Below are positions 8,313-15,890 of a stretch of 33,279 nucleotides of DNA, piece by piece. Source of the stretch: a virus; the IMG/VR virus record IMGVR_UViG_3300008266_000260, positions 1-33,279 of that record. One strand, 5' to 3'. Below the pieces are notes generated by a model. That model was not told the origin of the DNA, made no database searches, and worked only from the letters and a program-made list of their open reading frames with translations. Both the position numbers and the translations under genes were made by a program. Each line of letters opens with the position of its first letter. Position 1 is the first letter of the stretch.

Positions 8313-11084
8313 ATGGGCGTCCCAATTTCAAACGTCACGCGCCGTGTGGTGCTGGCTGCCAGCGGCACCGGCCCGTACAACTTCACCTTTGAGATCCTGG
8401 CGGCGAGTGACATCGCTGTCTACCGGGACGACACGCTGCTGACGCTGACGACGGACTACACCGTCACCATCAACAGCAACGGCACCGGCTACGTCACCCT
8501 GGTGGCCACGCCAACGGGCGCGACTCAGATCGCCATCGTCGGCAACCGCACCATCCAGCGCACCACCGACTTCGTGACCGGCGGCGACTTCTTCGCCAAC
8601 ACGCTCAACACCGAGCTGGACTCGCTGACGATCTTCGCGCAGCAGAACGCAGAAGCTACTGACCGTGCGCTCAAGGCCCCGCAGACGGATCCGACCAGCA
8701 TCGACATGACCCTGCCCCGCGCATCGGTGCGGGCCAACAAGACGCTGGCATTCGACGCCAACGGTGACCCGACCACGGGCGAGGTGATCGGTGACAACCG
8801 CGGCAACTGGGCCTCTGGTGTGGCGTACAACAAGCGCGACATCGTCAAGGACACCAGCAACGGCAACGTCTACTACGCCAACACCTCGCACACCTCGACC
8901 GGCACCACCCCGATCAGCACCAACGCTGATGCGGCCAAGTGGGATCTGATCGTTGACAACGCCAGCGCCACCGCATCGGCCTCCGCTGCAGCTTCGTCGG
9001 CCTCGGCGGCTGCCACCAGCGCCAGCAACGCCTCGACCTCGGCAACGAACGCGGCCAGCTCTGCCTCGACAGCCAGCACCCAGGCGTCGAACGCCAGCAC
9101 CTCGGCCACCAATGCTGCCAACTCTGCGACCGCAGCTGCCTCATCGGCCAGCACCGCCAGCACGCAGGCGACCAATGCCAGCAACAGCGCCTCGGCAGCG
9201 GCCACCTCGGCCACGAACGCCAGCAACAGCGCGAGCGCGGCCAGCACCTCTGCGACCAACGCAGCAAGCTCTGCCAGCGCGGCCTCGACCAGCGCGAGCA
9301 ACGCATCCACGTCTGCCACCAATGCGGCCAACAGCGCGACCAGCGCCAGCTCCAGCGCCAGCACCGCGACGACTCAGGCCGGCATCGCCACCACCCAGGC
9401 AGGCAACGCAGCGACCAGCGCGACCAACGCTGCCAACAGCGCAACGGCTGCTTCCAACAGCGCCAGCGCCGCAGCTACCAGCGAAACCAACGCGGCTGCC
9501 TCTGCCGCGTCTGCCGCCTCGGCGCTCGACTCATTCGATGACCGCTACCTGGGCAGCAAGGCCAGCGACCCCACGGTGGACAACGACGGCAACGCGCTGG
9601 TGACCGGGGCGCTGTACTACAACACCACCACGCAGACCATGAAAGTCTACGACGGTGCCAACTGGATCGCGGCCACCGCAGCCGGCACCTCGGCCATGAC
9701 CCGCTACCGCTATGTGGCGACCTCTGGCCAGACCACCTTCAGCGGCGCGGACTCCAACGCGCTGACCCTGAGCTACACCAGCGGCAACATCGTGGTGTCG
9801 CGCAACGGTGTGGTGCTGGACACCAGCGAGTACACCGCCACCAACGGTACGAGCATCGTGCTGGCATCTGCTGCTGCGCTCAATGATGTGCTGGACATCG
9901 TCGCCTTCAAGAGCTTCACGGTGGCCGACACCTACACCAAGGCTGAGGTGGACACCAGCCTGGCCGGCAAGCAGGGTCTTGATTCGGAGTTGACCACGCT
10001 GGCCGGCATGACCAGCAGCCGCGCTACCTTCCTGGCCAGCACCAACCAGTTCGGGTTCATCAATCGGCTTCTGAACGGAGATATGCGGATTGACCAGAGG
10101 AATGCTGGGGCGAGTGTGACGCCTACCGATGCACAGTACACTGTTGATCGTTGGAATGCTGGTTTGACTCAGGCTTCTAAATTTAGTGTTCAGAGAAGCA
10201 CTGTTGCACCTGCTGGATTTACCAACTCATTGTTGGTTACTTCACTTTCCGCTTATTCGGTTGTTTCTGGCGATTTGTTCCGTGTGTCTCAGTACATTGA
10301 AGGATTTAACGCTTCGGACTTGGGCTGGGGCGCTGCTGGCGCACAGTCGGTCACATTGTCGTTTTGGGTTCGTTCTTCACTGACTGGCACTTTCAGCGGC
10401 GCACTGTTGAATAGCGCGGTCAACCGATCCTACCCATTCACTTACACAATAAGCGCAGCAAATACTTGGGAGCAAAAATCAGTCACCATTGCTGGCGATA
10501 CATCTGGCACTTGGTTGACTGACAGCGGGATTGGTATTCGTGTTGGATTCAGTCTTGGCGCTGGCAGTACCTTCAGCGGCCCTGCTGGGTCTTGGGCTGC
10601 TGCAACTTATACGGCGGCTACAGGCGCAGTTAGCGTGGTCGGCACCAACGGAGCCACCTTCTACATCACCGGCGTCCAGCTTGAGAAGGGATCGGCGGCC
10701 ACGCCGTTCGACTTCAGGTCGCTAACCCAAGAGCAGCAGCTCTGCTCTCGCTACTACCACACGAACGTGGAGATAAACACTCTGCCAAGCAAGGGCGGCG
10801 CCTCTTACTTTGAAGGCGTGGTTTCAACTGTCGTCAACAGCGGCACCTCTCAAGCAACGATGTACCGATTCCCTGTCCCGATGAGGGCGGCTCCTACTGT
10901 GTCGGTCTGGACTCCAAACAACGGTACTGCAGGACAGGCTTGGTCAGAAGCAACGCAGGCGAATGTTACTTACTCAATCGGGGCTGGTAACACAAAGCAA
11001 TTGGGAGCGGGGACGAATCCAACCGGCTCCGCTATTAGCGGTAACGTCTATTACTTTCACTATGCAGCAAATGCGGAGCTTTGA
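8313..11084 (+). CDS. Tail fibre / receptor-binding protein
   Basis: A 923-residue modular fibre. Residues 1-150 match the T7 gp17-type N-terminal anchor that attaches to the tail (YNFTFEILAASDIAVYRDD, then FFANTLNTELDSL). Residues 165-190 (NWASGVAYNKRDIV) resemble a small carbohydrate-binding motif. Residues about 215-405 are an Ala/Ser/Thr/Asn-rich repeat likely to form a trimeric shaft. Around 430-450 is YYNTTTQTMKVYDG, a common fibre repeat, followed by a second anchor-like beta domain (about 462-535). The C-terminal 340 residues begin NRLLNGDMRIDQRNAG, typical of exchangeable receptor-binding heads. AGGAAGGA precedes the ATG. Base composition drops sharply in the C-terminal part, a sign of domain exchange. 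Confidence 0.9.
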   Translation: MGVPISNVTRRVVLAASGTGPYNFTFEILAASDIAVYRDDTLLTLTTDYTVTINSNGTGYVTLVATPTGATQIAIVGNRTIQRTTDFVTGGDFFANTLNTELDSLTIFAQQNAEATDRALKAPQTDPTSIDMTLPRASVRANKTLAFDANGDPTTGEVIGDNRGNWASGVAYNKRDIVKDTSNGNVYYANTSHTSTGTTPISTNADAAKWDLIVDNASATASASAAASSASAAATSASNASTSATNAASSASTASTQASNASTSATNAANSATAAASSASTASTQATNASNSASAAATSATNASNSASAASTSATNAASSASAASTSASNASTSATNAANSATSASSSASTATTQAGIATTQAGNAATSATNAANSATAASNSASAAATSETNAAASAASAASALDSFDDRYLGSKASDPTVDNDGNALVTGALYYNTTTQTMKVYDGANWIAATAAGTSAMTRYRYVATSGQTTFSGADSNALTLSYTSGNIVVSRNGVVLDTSEYTATNGTSIVLASAAALNDVLDIVAFKSFTVADTYTKAEVDTSLAGKQGLDSELTTLAGMTSSRATFLASTNQFGFINRLLNGDMRIDQRNAGASVTPTDAQYTVDRWNAGLTQASKFSVQRSTVAPAGFTNSLLVTSLSAYSVVSGDLFRVSQYIEGFNASDLGWGAAGAQSVTLSFWVRSSLTGTFSGALLNSAVNRSYPFTYTISAANTWEQKSVTIAGDTSGTWLTDSGIGIRVGFSLGAGSTFSGPAGSWAAATYTAATGAVSVVGTNGATFYITGVQLEKGSAATPFDFRSLTQEQQLCSRYYHTNVEINTLPSKGGASYFEGVVSTVVNSGTSQATMYRFPVPMRAAPTVSVWTPNNGTAGQAWSEATQANVTYSIGAGNTKQLGAGTNPTGSAISGNVYYFHYAANAEL
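8958..9530 (+). repeat. Ala/Ser/Thr/Asn-coding low-complexity repeat in tail fibre
   Basis: About 190 codons are nearly all Ala, Ser, Thr and Asn in short variants such as SATNAANSATAASSSA. The DNA is a degenerate direct repeat of GCC/AGC/ACC/AAC codons (45 of 60 bases are G or C in 9181-9240). Such repeats form the elongated shaft of many fibres and allow length change by recombination. Confidence 0.85.
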
Positions 11085-11086
11085 TC

Positions 11087-11266
11087 ATGTATCAGCTTGT
11101 TAACCTTCTTGGGCCAGGTGGTGTCACCGCATCGTTCGTAAAGCGCATCGCCGACCTTGCAATGATCCCCTTCGATGAAGCGAACACGGACTACCAGCAG
11201 TACCTCGCGTGGCTGGCGCAGGGCAACCAGCCGCTGCCTGCGGATGATCCTGTACAGAATCCGTAA
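11087..11266 (+). CDS. Small protein downstream of tail fibre
   Basis: A 59-residue protein beginning MYQLVNLLGPGG. I chose the ATG over an in-frame TTG six bases upstream because GGAG lies about 9 bases before it. The segment IPFDEANTDYQQYLAWLAQGN is a pattern found in many short proteins or C-terminal segments next to phage tail fibres, sometimes linked to fibre assembly. Its function is not established. It starts just after the fibre stop and is probably cotranslated. Confidence 0.65.
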   Translation: MYQLVNLLGPGGVTASFVKRIADLAMIPFDEANTDYQQYLAWLAQGNQPLPADDPVQNP

Positions 11267-11280
11267 GGAGGACTTGAGAG

Positions 11281-11493
11281 ATGGAACACGGAGAGATTGA
11301 TCCTGTTCGCTATGGCGTGCTGTGGGAGCGCGTGCAGAACATGGACAAGAAGATTGACAAGATGGAAGGCCAGATCGCAGAGCTGCTTGAGCTTGCCAAC
11401 AAGAGCAAGGGCGGGTTCTGGATGGGCATGACCATCGCCAGCTCGGTCGGTGCTGCTGTGGCCTGGGTCGCCGGCCATCTAAAAGGAGGCTGA
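11281..11493 (+). CDS. Small membrane protein of the lysis cassette (XhlA-like)
   Basis: A 70-residue protein with an N-terminal amphipathic coiled coil (WERVQNMDKKIDKMEGQIAE, about 15-34) and a single C-terminal membrane helix (about 46-65). This architecture resembles haemolysin XhlA-type proteins that accompany phage holins. A strong AAGGAGG site precedes the ATG. It opens the cluster of membrane proteins that ends with holin and lysozyme, so a role in lysis timing or membrane disruption is likely but not proven by sequence. Confidence 0.6.
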   Translation: MEHGEIDPVRYGVLWERVQNMDKKIDKMEGQIAELLELANKSKGGFWMGMTIASSVGAAVAWVAGHLKGG

Positions 11494-11495
11494 AG

Positions 11496-11975
11496 ATGCT
11501 GCCGCTGATTGACCCGATGGACGCCTTGGCTGCTGTGAACAAGGCCGTGAAGATGGTCAAGATGGCGGCAAGCACTACCGACAACGTGGCCAGCCTGGGG
11601 CCGCTGCTTGGCAATTACTTTGAGGCCAAGCACACCGCCGTGCAGGCAGCACGCCAGGCCAAGAAGAAGGGCGGCTCCAACCTGGGCGCTGCTGTCCAGA
11701 TCGAGATGGCCATCAAGGCCCAGAAGGACTTTGAGAACCAGCTCAAGGGTCTGTTCTTCAGCTCCAACAACATGGATGTCTGGCAGCAGATCATGCAGCG
11801 GGTGGCCGAGATGGATGCTGCAGACCGGGCCGAGGCCGAGCATGAGAAGGCTGTCGAGGCCAGGCGCAAGCGCCAGCAGCAGGAGTTCCGCGAGCTGGCC
11901 ATCGGCATCGTGATCGCCGTGGTCATCGTCAGCAGCGGCGGCTGGCTACTGGTCAAGTTCTTGATGTCGGTATGA
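11496..11975 (+). CDS. C-tail-anchored coiled-coil membrane protein
   Basis: A 159-residue protein with an amphipathic N-terminal half, a strongly charged helix (about 105-130, rich in Ala, Glu, Lys and Arg) and one C-terminal membrane helix (about 134-156, IAVVIVSSGGWLLV). An AGGAGG lies 6 bases before the ATG, inside the end of the previous gene. The single anchored helix and long coiled coil recall spanin-like or holin-accessory proteins, but an inner-membrane spanin normally has its membrane helix at the N-terminus. I do not recognise the family; context points to the lysis stage. Confidence 0.6.
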   Translation: MLPLIDPMDALAAVNKAVKMVKMAASTTDNVASLGPLLGNYFEAKHTAVQAARQAKKKGGSNLGAAVQIEMAIKAQKDFENQLKGLFFSSNNMDVWQQIMQRVAEMDAADRAEAEHEKAVEARRKRQQQEFRELAIGIVIAVVIVSSGGWLLVKFLMSV

Positions 11976-11976
11976 G

Positions 11977-12147
11977 ATGCCCGACGACAACGACCCCTGG
12001 AAAGAAGCCCGAGATGGCTTCGACAAGTGGCTGCGCCTGTGCTGCTACTTGGGTGGCGTGTGGGTCTTCCTCGACATCCTCAAGGTGCTGCCCCAAGAGA
12101 TCGGAGACAAGATCGTCGCAGCGATTCTGAACAAGCTAGGACTATGA
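11977..12147 (+). CDS. Small membrane-associated protein (56 aa)
   Basis: The translation MPDDNDPWKEARDGFDKWLR is followed by a hydrophobic segment (LCCYLGGVWVFLDILKVL, residues 21-38) and an amphipathic C-terminus. The ATG follows the previous stop by one base and the stop overlaps the next ATG (ATGA). This tight packing on both sides is the main support that it is translated. It could be a holin accessory or pinholin-like peptide; there is no recognisable family. Confidence 0.55.
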   Translation: MPDDNDPWKEARDGFDKWLRLCCYLGGVWVFLDILKVLPQEIGDKIVAAILNKLGL

Positions 12148-12623
12148 ACTTCCCTGCAAGACCCACCCCCACCTCCAGCCGCTCCGAGCGCGAGGCCTAC
12201 GTCAAGGCCTGGGCTGCCATCACCATCTCCCTGTTCGCCCTGCTGCTGGCCATCAACGGCTACTTCGGCGGCAGCAACTCCAGCCGGGTGCTGAACAAGA
12301 CCATCGAGTCCAACAACCTGTGGGCCTGGTACCAGGCCAAGAACATCCGCTCGGTCATCTACGAGGAGGCCGGCAAAGCGGACAAGGCCGCCAGACAGAA
12401 GGCCGACATGGAGGAGATCAGCGAGAAGGCCAAGCGTGCCGAGGCTGACCGCGATGTCGCCAAGAACAGAAGCCCCTGGTTCTCCTATGCAGGCATGGCC
12501 CTGCAGCTCGCCATCGTCCTGTCCAGCGCCGCAATACTGGCTGTGATGATGCCGCTGCTTTACGGCAGCGTGGTGGTTGGCGTGGGCGGTGCCGCGCTGC
12601 TTGTTTATGCAATGGTGATCTGA
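12144..12623 (+). CDS. DUF4337-like membrane protein
   Basis: A 159-residue protein with a membrane helix near the N-terminus (AAITISLFALLLAING, about 23-38), a conserved-looking middle (NLWAWYQAKNIRSVIYE), a Lys/Ala/Glu-rich helix, and two further membrane helices at the C-terminus (about 113-157). The SNSSRVLNKTIESNNLWAWY pattern is that of DUF4337 proteins as I know them; their function is unknown. I placed the start at the ATG overlapping the preceding stop (ATGA) rather than at an upstream in-frame ATG whose extension is Arg/Pro-rich shadow sequence. It probably modifies the membrane during lysis. Confidence 0.7.
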   Translation: MNFPARPTPTSSRSEREAYVKAWAAITISLFALLLAINGYFGGSNSSRVLNKTIESNNLWAWYQAKNIRSVIYEEAGKADKAARQKADMEEISEKAKRAEADRDVAKNRSPWFSYAGMALQLAIVLSSAAILAVMMPLLYGSVVVGVGGAALLVYAMVI

Positions 12624-13123
12624 TGCTCTCTCTACTCTCAACCCTCGGCGGCATCCTGCTCGGCGGCCTGCCCAAGCTCCTGGATTACTTCCAGGCCAAA
12701 CAAGACCACAAGCATGAGCTGGAGCTGGCCCGCGTGCAGTCCGAGCGCGAGCTGCAGCTGGCGGCCCAGGGCTTTGCTGCCCAGGCAAAGGTCGAGGAGA
12801 TCCGCTCCGACCAGATCGCCATGCAGACCGAGGCGGCCATGACGCAAGGCGCTCAGGAGCATGACAAGAAAGTGCTAGAGAAGGCCAGCAAGTGGGTGGC
12901 CAACTACATCGGCACGGTGCGCCCGACCATCACCTACCTGTTTGTGCTGGAGCTGATGGCCATCAACGGGTTCCTGGCCTTCTACCTGTGGAACCACCCC
13001 GAGCTGATCAAGAGCATCGACGATGTCATCAAGTACAGCGAGCTGATCTTCAGCTCCGACGAGATGGCCATGCTGGGCGGCATCATCGGGTTCTGGTTCG
13101 GCAGCCGCGGGTTCAAGAAGTGA
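12623..13123 (+). CDS. Holin, 3-TM (GTA-holin-like) family
   Basis: A 166-residue protein with three membrane segments: near the N-terminus (about 3-22), about 102-123 (TYLFVLELMAINGFLAFYLW) and about 146-162, ending GIIGFWFGSRGFKK. The terminal FWFGSR motif and the long charged helix between the first and second segments (Glu/Gln/Ala-rich, about 25-90) are typical of the GTA-type three-helix holins. It would permeabilise the inner membrane so the cytoplasmic lysozyme encoded next can reach the wall. It starts by TGATG overlap with the DUF4337-like gene, and its stop is overlapped by the GTG start of the lysozyme. Confidence 0.8.
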   Translation: MLSLLSTLGGILLGGLPKLLDYFQAKQDHKHELELARVQSERELQLAAQGFAAQAKVEEIRSDQIAMQTEAAMTQGAQEHDKKVLEKASKWVANYIGTVRPTITYLFVLELMAINGFLAFYLWNHPELIKSIDDVIKYSELIFSSDEMAMLGGIIGFWFGSRGFKK

Positions 13124-13629
13124 AACTCAGCCACGCCGGCGCGGAGCTGATGCACAGGTACGAGGGCTGCCGCAACCGGCCCTACCTGTGCCCTGCCCAC
13201 ATCTGGACGATTGGCTACGGCCATGTGCTGTACCAGGAGCAGATCCGTCTGCCCATGGTCAAGAAGGAAGGCTATGCCGGGATGATCCGAAAGGAGTTCC
13301 CGCTCGCTGAAGGAGACAACCGTGTCTGGACTAAGGACGAGATCAACGAGCTATTCGCAACTGATGTCAGCAGCTTTGAACGCGGTGTTCTACGACTTGT
13401 TCCCGGCGTTGCTGGCCGGCAAGGCAGCTTTGACGCTCTGGTCAGCTTTGCCTTCAATGCTGGGCTAGGCAACCTGCAGCGCAGCCAGATCCGTATGCGT
13501 GCCAACCGCGGGGATTGGCCGGGCGCTGGCGAGGCGCTGATGGATTGGACAAAGGGCGGGGGCAAGGTGCTGCCCGGCCTGGTCAAGAGACGCGAGGCCG
13601 AGCGGGCGCTGCTACTGTCCGACGACTAG
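13120..13629 (+). CDS. Endolysin, GH24 lysozyme
   Basis: A 169-residue lysozyme (muramidase) that cleaves the MurNAc-GlcNAc bond of peptidoglycan. The catalytic signature is clear: Glu15 in RYEGC, Cys24 eight residues later and Thr30 five after that (E-8-C-5-T), in EGCRNRPYLCPAHIWTIGYG. The C-terminal lobe has FDALVSFAFNAGLGNLQRS. There is no signal-arrest helix, so export should depend on the holin. I chose the GTG that overlaps the holin stop (GTGA); the longer upstream frame is shadow sequence. Its stop shares CTAG with the stop of the convergent leftward operon. Confidence 0.92.
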   Translation: MKLSHAGAELMHRYEGCRNRPYLCPAHIWTIGYGHVLYQEQIRLPMVKKEGYAGMIRKEFPLAEGDNRVWTKDEINELFATDVSSFERGVLRLVPGVAGRQGSFDALVSFAFNAGLGNLQRSQIRMRANRGDWPGAGEALMDWTKGGGKVLPGLVKRREAERALLLSDD

Positions 13630-13757
13630 ATCAGCCGCCAGCCTGTCAGCACCCCCAGGTAGGTCACCCTGGCGATCAGGCCCAGGATCACCAGGCTCAG
13701 GAACCACAGGCCCATGGCCGTCAGGATCACGGCCAGGCCCTTGAACAAGGGGGTCAT
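13626..13757 (-). CDS. Tiny membrane protein (43 aa) at end of leftward operon
   Basis: The translation starts MTPLFKGLAVILTAMGLWFL and continues as a hydrophobic helix (about 7-30), ending TGWRLI. Its ATG overlaps the TGA of the RecT-like gene (ATGA), and its stop shares CTAG with the convergent lysozyme stop. The overlap and clear membrane character support translation. Function is unknown. Confidence 0.55.
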   Translation of the reverse strand: MTPLFKGLAVILTAMGLWFLSLVILGLIARVTYLGVLTGWRLI

Positions 13758-14764
13758 TGGCTTGCCCCCAGGGAGCGCAGCCGCTGCTGGTAGGCCGCGA
13801 TGTGGCGCACCTTCTTGGGCGCGTCCACCCTCTTGAGCATTTCCTCATTGGCCTCCTTCAGCTCGCGCAGCTTGGTCATGCGATCACGCGCCGGCACCTT
13901 GGCTGCCTTGCAGGTCTTCTCGGCCAGGTCTTCGTAGGCGTCGGCCCATGCGTCGATGGTCTGGTGGACGCTGAACGGGGCCTCCTTGCCAGGCACCCGC
14001 AGGGCAAACCCGATCACCTCTACCGGCTCGGGCGGCGCTGCCGTCACCGCGTCGGTGATTTGTTGTTCTACAGCAACAGTCTCAACAACCTCGACCGGCT
14101 CCGGGTCAACGGTGTCGGCCATGGCCTGCTCCATCACCACCAGGTCGCTGACAGGCAGGGCTGGGGCTGCCGGTGCCAGGGCGTCCAGCGGGTTCTTGGG
14201 CGTGATGTCGCGGGCCTGGCGGGGCTTGTCCTCTGCCGGGTAGTCCTGGGCCTCCTCAGCGGTGATCAGGCCCTTGAGAACGTCAGGGAAGGCATCGCGC
14301 AGGGCGAAGCCCCTGGCCCGCATCTGCAGCATCCGCTTGGGGTAGGCCTGCCACGGCCCCTGCTTGCCCCATAGGCCGGCCCGCTTGGCATCCTCGACGG
14401 AGAACCTGGCGACCACCGGCTTGCGTCCCTTGCGGCTGGCCACGCACACGGCCACCGGGTTGGGCGTGCCTTCCCCTTCGACGTACTCCTCGACGCCTTC
14501 GCAGACCGGGCTGGCTTGCACCAGGGCCATGGCTGCATCTCCGTAGACCGAGGGCTTGCCGTTGATGACGCTGATGTTCTGCAGCGCCTGCAGCGGGGCC
14601 AGGCCGATCTCATAGCCCCATTGCACGGCGACCATGATGTCCTCGGGCTTGCCCTGGTACTGCTTGGGAACCATGGCCGACTTCGCCAGCATCTCGCTGA
14701 ACTGGATGGCCTCGGTGATGGTGGCGGGGGCGAAGCCGCGCTGGTTGGTGGTGGTCAATTGCAT
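13754..14764 (-). CDS. recT: RecT-family ssDNA-annealing protein
   Basis: A 336-residue protein whose first 180 residues match RecT/Bet-type single-strand annealing proteins: FSEMLAKSAMVPKQYQGKPE (22-41), then AVQWGYEIGLAPLQALQNIS and VINGKPSVYGDAAMALV. The second half is Ala/Pro/Val-rich linker followed by a basic helical tail (about 270-336), longer than the usual core. It would coat resected single strands and anneal homologous DNA, working with the YqaJ-type exonuclease encoded upstream in the operon. GGAG lies 7 bases before the ATG. It overlaps the genes on both sides. Confidence 0.88.
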   Translation of the reverse strand: MQLTTTNQRGFAPATITEAIQFSEMLAKSAMVPKQYQGKPEDIMVAVQWGYEIGLAPLQALQNISVINGKPSVYGDAAMALVQASPVCEGVEEYVEGEGTPNPVAVCVASRKGRKPVVARFSVEDAKRAGLWGKQGPWQAYPKRMLQMRARGFALRDAFPDVLKGLITAEEAQDYPAEDKPRQARDITPKNPLDALAPAAPALPVSDLVVMEQAMADTVDPEPVEVVETVAVEQQITDAVTAAPPEPVEVIGFALRVPGKEAPFSVHQTIDAWADAYEDLAEKTCKAAKVPARDRMTKLRELKEANEEMLKRVDAPKKVRHIAAYQQRLRSLGASQ

Positions 14765-14931
14765 ACGTCTTCTCCGGGTAGGTATTGCTTGAGAGTCTCG
14801 AAAACCAGGGCGACCACGGAGGTGATGACCTCATCGGCTTCCTGCTCGGTCATGTCGGTGCTGTTGAGCAGAGCCACCAGCGCCCGGTTGTGTGCCTCCA
14901 TGAGGGGGCTGACATCCATGGGGTCGCTCAT
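14755..14931 (-). CDS. Small acidic protein between exonuclease and annealase
   Basis: A 58-residue acidic protein, MSDPMDVSPLMEAHNRALVA continuing to a C-terminal LPGEDVCN. Its ATG overlaps the exonuclease TGA (ATGA) and its end overlaps the RecT start by 10 bases. The helical content and the position suggest a small partner or modulator of the exonuclease/annealase pair. I recognise no family. Confidence 0.55.
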   Translation of the reverse strand: MSDPMDVSPLMEAHNRALVALLNSTDMTEQEADEVITSVVALVFETLKQYLPGEDVCN

Positions 14932-15890
14932 GCCTTGACCTCCTTGATGGTCAGGGTGGACTGCCGGATGGTGTAGGCGTCCTTGGCCGGCACCATCTTG
15001 GCGGGCTGGGCCTTGTAGTGGCGGGTGGGCCGGCTGATCTGGTACTGGCCGGCGATGCCCATCTCGGCTGCGCCCAGCAGCTTCTTGAGCTTCTCCTCAT
15101 CCTCGGCGACCTTGTCCTCGATGGTCTTGATCTCCTTGCGCTTGGCCAGGATCTTGGCGGCCAGCTCGGCGCAGCTGTCATCCAGCACAGCCGGCTCCGC
15201 GCTCACCGGGAACGGGCCGCGGGCGTCTGGCCACTTCTCATCATCGGCGGGCGGGTAGTAGTCCACCGTGCCGGTGTCCTGCCAGGCATCCAGCCGACGC
15301 TGGAAGTCCATGGTGACCTCTGCAATTTTTTTGACCGTGGCCTGGTGCGGCGCGAACAGGAAGACGCGCAGCTCGATGCCGCGGTAGAGGGTGGCCACCG
15401 CGCCCCACTTGGCCTGGACGATGTCCATCTGGGCCTGCAGCTGAATGGGGCCGCGCCACAGGGGCGGCACGTCCTCGGGCGGCATGGAGGTGAGCTTGGC
15501 CTCCAGCACCCCGATGCCGTCCAGCTGGATGCTGTCCTGGCCAATGACATAGATGCCGGCAGTTGGGTCGGTGGTGATGATCTGGCCGTGGCCATCGCCC
15601 GTGCCATCCAGGCTGCAGCACAGCGGCAGGGTTTCGTGGAACCTGGCGGTGGGGTGGTCAATGACCAGATCGACCAGCTCGAGCCGGCGGGCCGCGTCCT
15701 CGAGGATCATCGGCTCCATCAGGTTGCCCCAGGCCATGGCCTCATTGCCGATGTCCTCCCGCTCCAGGCCCTTCAGGGCGCGGATGCTGGCCTCCAGCTC
15801 ATCGTTGGGCGTGCGGTAGCGGCTGATGCCCATGACCGACGGCAGCCGGCTGGCAGACAGCATCGTGTCAGGCGTGACTTTGTTGACCAT
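14928..15890 (-). CDS. YqaJ-like viral recombinase (lambda-Exo-type exonuclease)
   Basis: A 320-residue nuclease with the PD-(D/E)XK pattern of the YqaJ/lambda exonuclease fold: Glu59 in GNLMEP, Asp95 in SLDG, then Glu130 and Lys132 in LEAKL, followed by the Gln-rich QLQAQMD helix (150-156). The C-terminal 100 residues are a charged coiled segment (KEIKTIEDKVAEDEEKLKKL) beyond the catalytic core. It would resect double-strand ends and load the RecT-like annealase encoded downstream. AAGGAG lies 7 bases before the ATG, inside the preceding gene. Confidence 0.85.
   Translation of the reverse strand: MVNKVTPDTMLSASRLPSVMGISRYRTPNDELEASIRALKGLEREDIGNEAMAWGNLMEPMILEDAARRLELVDLVIDHPTARFHETLPLCCSLDGTGDGHGQIITTDPTAGIYVIGQDSIQLDGIGVLEAKLTSMPPEDVPPLWRGPIQLQAQMDIVQAKWGAVATLYRGIELRVFLFAPHQATVKKIAEVTMDFQRRLDAWQDTGTVDYYPPADDEKWPDARGPFPVSAEPAVLDDSCAELAAKILAKRKEIKTIEDKVAEDEEKLKKLLGAAEMGIAGQYQISRPTRHYKAQPAKMVPAKDAYTIRQSTLTIKEVKA

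Noticed and set aside
8953-9603. 216-codon Pro/Arg/Thr/Ala-rich frame within the tail fibre
   Set aside because: It is the shifted reading of the Ala/Ser/Thr repeat DNA, with no natural protein composition.
12027-12143. N-terminal extension of the DUF4337-like gene
   Set aside because: The 39 added residues are Arg/Pro/Gly-rich and overlap a better small gene; the ATG at 12144 overlaps that gene's stop in the ATGA style used throughout.
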